Positions 43,305-52,700 of a stretch of 64,000 nucleotides of DNA are shown here, piece after piece. Below the pieces are notes generated by a model. That model had not been told where the DNA came from and did no database searches. It was given only the letters and a program-made list of their open reading frames with translations. This stretch comes from Pontibacter aydingkolensis (lineage in GTDB: Bacteria > Bacteroidota > Bacteroidia > Cytophagales > Hymenobacteraceae), in contig NZ_JAHYXK010000002.1 in NCBI RefSeq assembly GCF_019443125.1, positions 248,001-312,000 on the forward strand, given 5' to 3'. The position numbers and the translations under genes are program-made. Numbering within the stretch: position 1 is the stretch's first letter; every line of letters begins with the position of its first letter.

Positions 43305-43729
43305 GATACCCACCTGTTCAGTTACTCAACATAAATTCATATTTCATTGTATCACAACAAGATAAGCCTTTTATTCGCTTCAAGAATTAGCCAGACAGTT
43401 GTACAACACAAAATACAGTTCATGTACATTTAATGTTATCACATCATAAATGGCTGATAATCAAATACAACTATTTTCAGGAAAACCACTTGCATTAGCA
43501 AATTCTTGCACTAAATTTAGAGCGCCAAATTTAATTTGAGCAAAAATTAGTCTAATCTATCTACTTAACTAACCTATTTATGCAAAACCTTTACTGCTGT
43601 ACAGGTCTGGGGGACTTGTATGCTGTAGTATGGCAATGTCGCATCAGCAGCACATGCTCTACACAATTTTTTCCTTTAGCACAACATGTGCGCGTTTGTC
43701 AATCCTACACCTCTTAAGCTGGCGCACTA
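43305..43729. other. 425-bp AT-rich leader region of the subtilisin-like gene
   Basis: No gene is supported here. The DNA is AT-rich, with several ATTT/AAAT tracts, and should carry the promoter of the large protease gene, but I found no exact TAnnTTTG element. Short frames in it are spurious. Confidence 0.5.
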
Positions 43730-46700
43730 ATGAAAAAAAGATTTTTAACATTGTCAGCGACTATCCTGTGGATGGCCGCCACATCTGTTTATGCACAGAC
43801 GCCAAATATGAGCAGTAATCGTGCAAAAGCAGAAAGGGAGATATCTAAAGTTACCAATACCGCGCAGCTAAAGAAACTTTCAAATGAGTCACGCATGGCT
43901 TACACAGCCAACAAGCAGCGTGCGCTTGATCTTGCTAAGCAAAAGAACTGGGCTATACGCCAAGTAAATAAAGACGGCCAGGTAATGTCGCTTGAAGGAG
44001 TTGATGCACTGGGGTTTCCGATCTATTATGTGACAGAGAACAACACACGTGCAGCTGCATCAGTTAAAACCGACCAGCTTTGGGCAGGTGGCTCTACAGG
44101 TTTAAACCTGAGCGGAAGCAACCCTGCTTTGAGTGGTAAATTGGGTGTTTGGGATGGTGGCCTTATTCGTGGCACGCATCAGGAGCTAACTGGCAGAACA
44201 GTTAACCGCGACAACTCGACTGCTATAAGCGACCACGCCACTCACGTAGCTGGTACTATGATGGCCAAAGGAGTAAACCCACTGGCAAAAGGCATGTCTT
44301 TTGGTGCCCCAAACATACAAGGCTGGGACTTCAGTAATGATGTAGCAGAAATGATGGATGCAGCAGCGGGCCTGTTAGTCTCTAACCATTCCTACGGTAC
44401 TATTACAGGTTGGTATTATAACACCTCCCGCGCCGGAACCACGTCAAACCCATTCTGGGAGCTTCGTGCCAATCCAAACGTAAGTGCTACCGAAGATTAT
44501 AATTTTGGATATTATAATACTACAGCCCAGGATTTTGATAAGATAGCCTACAATGCACCGTTTTACCTGATCGTTAAATCGGCTGGTAACAACCGTAACC
44601 AGACAGGCCCTGCCTTAGGCCAGCCTTACTGGAAACTGAACGCCTCTAGTGCATGGGTACTTGAGCCGCAACGCCAGGCAGGTATCAGCAGCAACAACAG
44701 CTATGATATTATCTCAACTTATGGCACTGCTAAAAATATCTTAACAGTTGGTGCCGTAGAACCTATTCCAAATGGCTGGCAGCGCAAAGAAGATGTGAGA
44801 ATATCTACTTTCAGCAGCTATGGTCCGACTGACGATGGCCGTATAAAACCGGATGTTGTAGGCAATGGTGTGGCAGTTATGTCTCCTGTAGGCACAGCTA
44901 ACGACGCATACTCTTCTTATAACGGTACTTCGATGGCGGCCCCTAACGTATCGGGATCCCTTAACCTGCTTCAGGAGCATTACTATAATAAGTACGGCAT
45001 GTTTATGCGTGCTGCCACACTTAAAGGACTTGCCATACACACAGCAGATGAAGCCGGCAATACTGGCCCTGACTATATTTATGGCTGGGGTTTATTAAAC
45101 ACTGAACGGGCTGCCAACGCAATTACCAACGCTGATGGCAACTATGTGCTGCAGGAACGCAACCTTGATCAGGGTCAAACTTATACTTTTACAGTTACCG
45201 CTTCAGGCAAAGGCCCGTTGGTGGTTACCATCTCCTGGACAGACGTTGAAGGCGTAGTATTGCCTATTGCAGCTAGCACGCTTAATAACCGTTCTCCGCG
45301 CCTTATAAATGACCTGGATATAAGAGTCGGCAAGGGCTTGGCAACTTACCTGCCTTGGATACTTGACCCTAACAACCCGGCAAACCCGGCAGGCTTTGGC
45401 GATAACATCCGTGATAATGTGGAGCAGGTATATATTGCAAATGCAGTACCAGGCGAAACTTATACTATCACTGTTAGCCACAAAGGTACTTTAAGCAGAG
45501 GTCCGCAAGCTTACTCGCTGCTTGTAAGCGGTGCTGGCGGTGCAGAATATTGTGCATCCGGAGCGATTTCAGATACTGACTCTAAGATTTCCGCCTTTAG
45601 TTTCGGAGGTATAAACAACACTACAACTGCCTGTGCCACTTACTCTAACTTCACTAACCTGATTGCTACAGCACAAGTCGGCCAAACACTGCCTTTGTCT
45701 TTAACGCTGGGAACATGCGACGCCGACTACGACAAGATTGCTAAAGTTTATATCGACTGGAACGGTAACGGCAGCTTTGATGATGCAGGTGAGTTAGTTG
45801 CTACCACTCCTGTCATGAGTTCATCAGGCATATTCAATACGAATGTTACAGTACCTCAGTCTGTGGCTGTAAACACACAAACAAGACTACGCGTTGTATT
45901 AGTAGAAACCAATAACGCTAATGCTGTAGGCTCTTGTGGCAGCTATGCAAAGGGCGAAACTCAGGATTACCTGTTACAGTTTACCAACCCTACTAAAGAC
46001 ATCGGTGTAGCTTCATTACTTTTTCCGACACAGAACCTTTGTGCTAACCCGGCGCAGCCGGTTTCGGTGCTTATACGCAACTATGCATCAGAGGCACAAA
46101 GCAATTTACCTGTAAACGTTACTGTTACAAGCGAAGGGGCAACTGTTGCCAGCTTTAACACCGTTTATACAGGCACTTTAGCGGCTTACAGCGAGGCACG
46201 TATTATTTTACCTGGTACATTCGCTGTAGAAGCAGGCAAAACGTATACTGTAACCAGCCAGGTAACATTAGCCGATGATCAATACCAGAGCAATAACCAG
46301 CGGACAGACATACTTCAGGCAAGTGCTATACTTACTGCTCCAGTTGCAACAGCCACTACCTGCGGAACTTCGCCTGTTGCCTTAAAAGGGTCAGGAGAAG
46401 GCACTATTTACTGGTACGATGCTGAAACAGGCGGAAACCTGATGGCCGTTGGCAACAATGTTTTAACAACTACTCCTCCGGCTGGCAATACATACTATGC
46501 CGCATTCAATGACTTTAGCGGAAAAGTTGGCCCGGCTACGAAAGGCGCATTTACAGGGGGTGGCTACGGCCAATACTCCCCTTCTGTACTTGTTACAGCA
46601 CATGCCCCGTTTGTACTTGAAAGCGCCAGACTTTATATAGGCAGCCCAGGAAGAATTACATTCTCGGTAGAGACGCTTGCAGGAGCCCCTATATCCAGCA

Positions 46701-49651
46701 CAACCCTGGATGTAACCAACACACGAACTGCTGTTGGCACTGAAGATGATCCTGCAGACGGAGGAGCAGTATACCCGCTTAATCTTACCTTCCCTGCTGC
46801 AGGCAATTACCGAATTTCTGTCAGCTTCGAGAATGGCGCTACTATTTACAGAAGCAATGCTGGAGTATCCGGCTATCCGTTTAGCATTGCTAACGTAATG
46901 TCTATTACAAGTAATACAGCCACTGGGACGCCACTTAACTTCTATTACTACTTCTTCGACATGAACATCAAGGCGATGGGATGTCCTAGTTCAAGAGTAG
47001 CTGTTCCTGTAACACAAAGCCCTGAAACTGTTGCCCTCATCACACCTGCCTCTGCAACTACCATTTGTACGGGAAGCTCTGTACTGCTACAGGCTAATAC
47101 AGGCGAGGGATTAAGCTATACATGGTATAAAAACGGGACTACCATTGCAAACGCAAACGGAGCTACTTACGAGGCTACAACTTCTGGCAACTATACTGTA
47201 AACGTTACTTCTGAACGTGGATGCCCGAAGCTTTCGGAAGCTGTAGCGGTAACTGTTAACCCGCTTCCTCCTGCGTCAATTGCAATTACCCAGGATGTTA
47301 ACTTATCTATGTGTTTGGGAGAAGGCTTTACACAGACATTGCGCGCTGTTACCAGTACGACACACAGCAGCTATACTTACCAGTGGTATAAAAATGGCAG
47401 CCAGTTAGAAAGCGCTACCTCAGCTACGTATGCAGCTACAAGCAATGGCTCTTATACGGTTGAACTGAGTTCTTCTTGTGGCGCCCCTATTGCATCTGCA
47501 CCAGTTGTCATCAACAATGAGGCACCGCAAATTACAGCGGCACCGGCAACTACATGCCAGGGTAGTAATGCAACTCTAACAGCACAGGCTACATCAGGTA
47601 AACTATTCTGGTTTGATGCTGAAACAGGAGGCAAGTTACTCCAGGTTGGCAACAGCTATACTACACCAAACTTAACGCAGAGCAGAAACTACTATGTAGC
47701 TGCAAGTAACGAGACAAAAGGCAAGCTAGGCTCTACTAACCACAGCTCAGGAGGCGGCGCTTCTAACTTTACAGGTGGCCGCATGTACTTTAATGCCTCA
47801 GTGCCTTTTGTACTTGAAAAAGCTACTTTAAATGTTGCAACAGCCGGAACTATGACAGTGGTTATAACTGACAAGGATTTAAGCAATACTATTATCTCTA
47901 GTGTTACCATCAATGTAACTTCTGGAGTTAAAGAGTATGATCTGGGTCTTATTATTCCTGCTGCTGGCAATAACTATGGCATCCAGGTTTCTGCGTTTGG
48001 AGGCGGAGCAACAGCTTACAGAAACAACTCTACGAACTCTGCTCCATATCCTTATACTTTAGCAGGTATTGCCAGCATAACAGGCAATAACCAGTCGGTA
48101 CCATCAAGCTTCTACTACTTCTTGTACGAGTGGCAGGTAAGCGCCTCCAGTTGCCAGACAGCAGCCAGAGTAGAGGCTCCTGTTACTGTATCTCCAACTA
48201 CAGTTGCGGGCACGCTTACAACCTCTGCAATAGAAGTTTGCTCAGGCAACAACAGCGGTACCGTTATGCTTAGCGGTAACACTGGAAATGTAGTTAACTG
48301 GGAAAGCTCTTTAGATGGCACAAACTGGACAACAATAACCAGCACCGCAACATCTATACCTTTCGAGAACCTGACGGCTACAACAAGCTACCGCGCAGTA
48401 GTACAGAGCGGAACCTGTGATCCTACAACCACACAGCCAGTTACAATTACAGTAACTCCAGCTACAGTTGCAGGCACATTAACCGCCTCTACAGCCGAGG
48501 TTTGCACCGGCACAAATGTAGGAACTCTTGCGCTGGCAGGCCACACAGGTGCTATTGTGCAGTGGGAGCAATCTACAGATGGCACGAACTGGACAATTAT
48601 CACACAAACTGCTGCCTCTCTGGAGTTCAGCAACTTAACCAACTCTACCAGATACCGTGCTTTGGTGAAGAACAGTGTTTGTAGCGAGGCTTACACAAAT
48701 GTAGTAACGGTAAAAGTTAATGGACTCCCTATAGCTACCATCACAGCTTCGGGTGCTACCACTTTCTGCCAGGGCGGCTCTGTAACACTGTCTGCTCCGG
48801 CCGGCACTGACTATACTTATTTATGGTCTAACGGCGCTACCACGCAAGCTATAAATGTTATGGAAGCCGGTGATTATACTGTTACTGTAACAGGCACAGG
48901 CAACTGCTCTGTTACGTCTGCAGCAACTACTGTAACTGTAAATGAGCTACCTACAGCCGCTATTACAGCTGATGGCCCTACTACTTTCTGCCAGGGCGGA
49001 AGTGTAACGCTGGCTGCAACAGAAGGCACCAGCTACCTGTGGTCTAACGGTGCTACTACGCGCTCAATTACAGTAACTGGATCAGGCAGTTACACCGTAA
49101 CTGTTACAAACGCTAAAGGTTGCTCTGCAACTTCTCAGGCAACTGTTGTACAGGCTAACGAGATACCAACCAAGCCTGCCATAGTACACAACGGCCATCT
49201 GCTTGCGTCAAGTGCTGTCAGTGGTAACCAGTGGTATCTGAATGGAGTTGCCATCTCAGGTGCTACATCGCAAACACTTACAGTAACAAAATCTGGCAAC
49301 TATAGTGTTATAGTAATTAGCGCCAGCCAGTGCGTATCTGTAATGTCTGATGAGGTAACAGTAAATATCACAGCACTTGCAAAAGAGAGCGAAGCTGTTA
49401 ACGGCGTACAGGTTTATCCTAACCCTAACACAGGCAGGTTTACTATAGGTTTTACCGTAAACAAAACAGAAAAGGTGAAGCTTGTACTTGTAAACAGTAT
49501 TGGCAAGGTACTTTATGAGAACACACAGAGCAGAGTTGCTGGTACTCATGAAGAGCAGGTAAGCCTGCACAACCTGCCAACCGGCGTTTATATTCTACAG
49601 ATACACACTAACGGCAAAGTACTTAACCGTAAAATTGTCGTAAAACACTAA
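43730..49651 (+). CDS. secreted subtilisin-like (S8) protease with GEVED, Ig-like repeats and T9SS sorting domain
   Basis: Secreted multi-domain serine protease of 1973 residues. Signal peptide at 1-22 (ends SVYAQ), a probable propeptide to about 110, then an S8 catalytic domain with D142 (GVWDGG), H172 (DHATHVAGT), oxyanion N287 (KSAGNNRN) and S401 (YNGTSMAAPN). A pro-protein-convertase-like beta domain follows (to about 610), then a GEVED domain (about 615-755; KVYIDWNGNGSFDDAGE, GETQDYLLQF). Residues 760-1885 hold CARDB-like and Ig-like repeats, including two YDAETGG/FDAETGG modules, two TVAGTLT modules and two TTFCQGGSVTL modules. The last 85 residues are a T9SS type A sorting domain (VYPNPNTGRFTIGF, ending KIVVKH). 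It should be exported across the outer membrane and trimmed at the C-terminus. Confidence 0.93.
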   Translation: MKKRFLTLSATILWMAATSVYAQTPNMSSNRAKAEREISKVTNTAQLKKLSNESRMAYTANKQRALDLAKQKNWAIRQVNKDGQVMSLEGVDALGFPIYYVTENNTRAAASVKTDQLWAGGSTGLNLSGSNPALSGKLGVWDGGLIRGTHQELTGRTVNRDNSTAISDHATHVAGTMMAKGVNPLAKGMSFGAPNIQGWDFSNDVAEMMDAAAGLLVSNHSYGTITGWYYNTSRAGTTSNPFWELRANPNVSATEDYNFGYYNTTAQDFDKIAYNAPFYLIVKSAGNNRNQTGPALGQPYWKLNASSAWVLEPQRQAGISSNNSYDIISTYGTAKNILTVGAVEPIPNGWQRKEDVRISTFSSYGPTDDGRIKPDVVGNGVAVMSPVGTANDAYSSYNGTSMAAPNVSGSLNLLQEHYYNKYGMFMRAATLKGLAIHTADEAGNTGPDYIYGWGLLNTERAANAITNADGNYVLQERNLDQGQTYTFTVTASGKGPLVVTISWTDVEGVVLPIAASTLNNRSPRLINDLDIRVGKGLATYLPWILDPNNPANPAGFGDNIRDNVEQVYIANAVPGETYTITVSHKGTLSRGPQAYSLLVSGAGGAEYCASGAISDTDSKISAFSFGGINNTTTACATYSNFTNLIATAQVGQTLPLSLTLGTCDADYDKIAKVYIDWNGNGSFDDAGELVATTPVMSSSGIFNTNVTVPQSVAVNTQTRLRVVLVETNNANAVGSCGSYAKGETQDYLLQFTNPTKDIGVASLLFPTQNLCANPAQPVSVLIRNYASEAQSNLPVNVTVTSEGATVASFNTVYTGTLAAYSEARIILPGTFAVEAGKTYTVTSQVTLADDQYQSNNQRTDILQASAILTAPVATATTCGTSPVALKGSGEGTIYWYDAETGGNLMAVGNNVLTTTPPAGNTYYAAFNDFSGKVGPATKGAFTGGGYGQYSPSVLVTAHAPFVLESARLYIGSPGRITFSVETLAGAPISSTTLDVTNTRTAVGTEDDPADGGAVYPLNLTFPAAGNYRISVSFENGATIYRSNAGVSGYPFSIANVMSITSNTATGTPLNFYYYFFDMNIKAMGCPSSRVAVPVTQSPETVALITPASATTICTGSSVLLQANTGEGLSYTWYKNGTTIANANGATYEATTSGNYTVNVTSERGCPKLSEAVAVTVNPLPPASIAITQDVNLSMCLGEGFTQTLRAVTSTTHSSYTYQWYKNGSQLESATSATYAATSNGSYTVELSSSCGAPIASAPVVINNEAPQITAAPATTCQGSNATLTAQATSGKLFWFDAETGGKLLQVGNSYTTPNLTQSRNYYVAASNETKGKLGSTNHSSGGGASNFTGGRMYFNASVPFVLEKATLNVATAGTMTVVITDKDLSNTIISSVTINVTSGVKEYDLGLIIPAAGNNYGIQVSAFGGGATAYRNNSTNSAPYPYTLAGIASITGNNQSVPSSFYYFLYEWQVSASSCQTAARVEAPVTVSPTTVAGTLTTSAIEVCSGNNSGTVMLSGNTGNVVNWESSLDGTNWTTITSTATSIPFENLTATTSYRAVVQSGTCDPTTTQPVTITVTPATVAGTLTASTAEVCTGTNVGTLALAGHTGAIVQWEQSTDGTNWTIITQTAASLEFSNLTNSTRYRALVKNSVCSEAYTNVVTVKVNGLPIATITASGATTFCQGGSVTLSAPAGTDYTYLWSNGATTQAINVMEAGDYTVTVTGTGNCSVTSAATTVTVNELPTAAITADGPTTFCQGGSVTLAATEGTSYLWSNGATTRSITVTGSGSYTVTVTNAKGCSATSQATVVQANEIPTKPAIVHNGHLLASSAVSGNQWYLNGVAISGATSQTLTVTKSGNYSVIVISASQCVSVMSDEVTVNITALAKESEAVNGVQVYPNPNTGRFTIGFTVNKTEKVKLVLVNSIGKVLYENTQSRVAGTHEEQVSLHNLPTGVYILQIHTNGKVLNRKIVVKH

Positions 49652-49672
49652 TTCATTAAGTTTAGCTTATAT

Positions 49673-49708
49673 AAAAACAGCCCCTGCAATATTTGCAGGG
49701 GCTGTTTG
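49673..49708. terminator. bidirectional terminator
   Basis: AAAACAGCCCCTGCAA pairs with TTGCAGGGGCTGTTT across an TATT loop between convergent giant genes. Confidence 0.92.
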
Positions 49709-49762
49709 CATTAAGGGTGAATAGGGTTTTATAGTTAGGTATCAGGAATTATAGGGTTCTTT

Positions 49763-52700
49763 TTATTCTTTCATGAGTTTCAGGCGCTGCAATTGGCCAC
49801 CGGTTTCTACCGTTACCACATACATGCCCGCCGAAATCGTTTTGCCTGCAGTATCCAACACAAGGTTATTTGTGCCTGATTCTATACTTCTAGTTTGCTC
49901 CAGCAGCACTTTCCCGGCTGTATCATATAGTCTGATCCTGGCCGTTCCTCCTGCTTCTGCCGGTATACTTAAACTTACCAGAGTCTGAAATGGGTTGGGA
50001 TAAGCTGTAACAGCAAGGCCTGTCTCTTTATCGAACGTTAATGCACGCGGACCATAGTATCTCATACGACCGTCAAAGTCAACCTGCCTTAGGCGATAAT
50101 ATCGGGTTCCTTGCTTGCCTGGCTCTTTATCTGTAAAAGTATAAAGTATAGCTACCCTGGAGGTACCAGTACCTTTGCTAACAAACCCGATCTTACGATA
50201 CCTTTGTCCGTCCGTAGACACCTCTACTTCAAAGCCCTTATTATCATCTTCGTTTGTTGTTGTCCAGGTTAGTATGGCATTCTGGCCTTTTTTCTCAGCT
50301 TTAAAATAACCCAGGTCTACAGGCAACGGGCTCATACGGTCCCCGAGGGTAATGCGGGTCAGGCTGTTTACACCAGTTAAGGCCACAGTTTTACGGGTTG
50401 AGTTGCGCGTAGTATTTTCCTCTGGCTGCAGGTACCAAAGCACATCATCCGTAGTGCTATAAACACTCAGGTTACCTTCCTGGATGCTGCCTATTTCGTG
50501 CAGGAAGTATGAGAGCGTGATCGTGGCATTCAGGTTTTCGTTGGTGCCGGCTGGCAAAATCCTGAAGTTGCGCTTTGCGCTGTTGCTGTTCAGGCCAACT
50601 ACCGCGCCTGTCTCACGGATAACAGTTACCATGCCCGATGCTATATCTGAGTCAATTGAAAGGCCAATGTCTCCGAAAGTCTCCAGCTCTGTACCTAACA
50701 AACGTTGCGCCTCTACGAGCCCGGTAACATAGTTATTCTCGTCCTCTACAACTCTGGCTGTATTGCCAAGTATAAATTTGTTCGTGCCTGTTAGTACAGT
50801 GCCATTTGTCAGCCTTAGTTCGTTTGCAACAGTTGCATTCGCTGCCAAGGTTTTCTCACTGCCCCCCGAAACGAGAATGCTATTATAGTATAAACCAGGT
50901 ATAGACTGCGCTCCTGTACCGTTAAAGTTTAGTATGCTATTGTTTACAAGCATATCTGCACTGGCGCTGCCTGCTAAAGTATAAGATCCGGCCACTCCGG
51001 TAGTGCCTGCCTCTAATGTTTTTGTTCCGGCATTTTCAAGAGACAGGTTTCCGTAATTTACTGCTTTAACTGTTTGAGCGCCGCCGTTGTACACCATGTT
51101 GCTGGTCTGGTTAAAAGTATAATTATCCAGAACAGGTAACGTGTTAGTTCCTCCAACCTTAAGCGTGGCACCGGCCGCAACAGTAAGGCTTGTGTTTGTT
51201 GTGGTGGCTGCTTTGGTTATCGTTCTGCTGCCCATATCAAACGTTCCGCCATTAATATTCAGAGCCTGCAAAGAAACCACATCAGCCCCTAACGTAACCG
51301 CAGCATTCGACTTGGTGATTTTTAAATTGCCAATGCTGATAGGTGTACTTGTCGATGTTATACTTGCCGCGTCTGCACCTATAAAATCAAGTTCAGCCGA
51401 AGTCGCGTCAAGCGATGCGCCATTGTTAGTCAGGCTACCTTCCAGCCTCACGTTTTTATTGATTATCAGACTTGCTCCGGCGTTTACGGTTAAATCATCG
51501 ATGGTTGTGCTGCCATTGCCGTTCAACTGTACGCCAACCCCTGTAAATAACAGGTTCGTGCGTACTGTATTTAGGGTACCGTCGTTTTGCAGATTAGCGG
51601 CGAGTGTAAGATTGGCAAGTGTATTTCCACCAATTGCTGCACCCGCATCTATTAACATATTGTTGGCAACCTGCGTGTTACCCTGTAGCGATTTGGTGCC
51701 GCTGCCCTGTACCGTTAAGTACCCATAGGTAACAGGCGCAATAGACGAGGACCCGGCATCATAAATTACAGTACTGTTCACACCTAGTGTATTGGTGGTA
51801 AAGTTAGTCGGGAAGCCTACTGTACCTCTCGTAAGTATGGTAGCTCCGTCTGCAAGTTGTAGTGTTCTGCCTGTTGTGCTACTGTTTACCGTATGACCAT
51901 TCATCACCAGCGTTCCGCTCTGCACATCCAAGTTTCCGTTTAGGGCCAGGTTACCGGTAGTGGTTAAGGTTGATGTCTTGTTAACAGTAAGGTTGTTGAA
52001 CGTAGTAGCCGATACTGTTTGTGCTGCCCCCCCGGAGAAGGTAACGGTGCTGGTGCCCGGCAAAAAAGAGGCCGTAGTAGCCGTAGCCCAGTTTCCTTTC
52101 AGGTCGATAGGTGAACTGTTAGCCACCAGCGTACCGCCTGTTACACTTACTCCTCCAGCGATATCCAGCGAAGGAACAGAAAGTGACAGGCTGCCTGATC
52201 CACTGACCGTCAGGTTACCGGCCATGGTTTGTGCTGTTCCTGAAGTATAGGTGGCAGTAGAAGTGTTGGGTTTGTTGATGGTGAGGTGATGATAGGCTAC
52301 TGCAGCCACAGTTTGTGCACCTGTGCCATTGTAAGTTACCGTACTTGTGCCCGCAGTAAAGCTTGCGCCAGAGGTGTAGTTGTAGTTACCCCCAATTGTC
52401 AGGTTGCCGCTGCCTAAGGCTATGCTTGCCTCCGTAAGATGCTCTATATTTCCGGCAACTACGATACTACCCGATGAACTTGAAAGAGCTATGCTGTTAC
52501 CTGTGCTGCCGTCGTTCAAAACCAAATTACCGCCTACAGTCAGGCTGTTGCCGTTTGTTGACAGCGCATGCACAATACTACTACCTGCCCCAACTGCTGT
52601 TAGGTTATTTGTAACGCTAAGCGAGCCGCTTGTCAGGTTCAGATCTGTTTTACCTACACCTTTAAACTGCAGGCTATTAATACTTACTGACGAATTAATT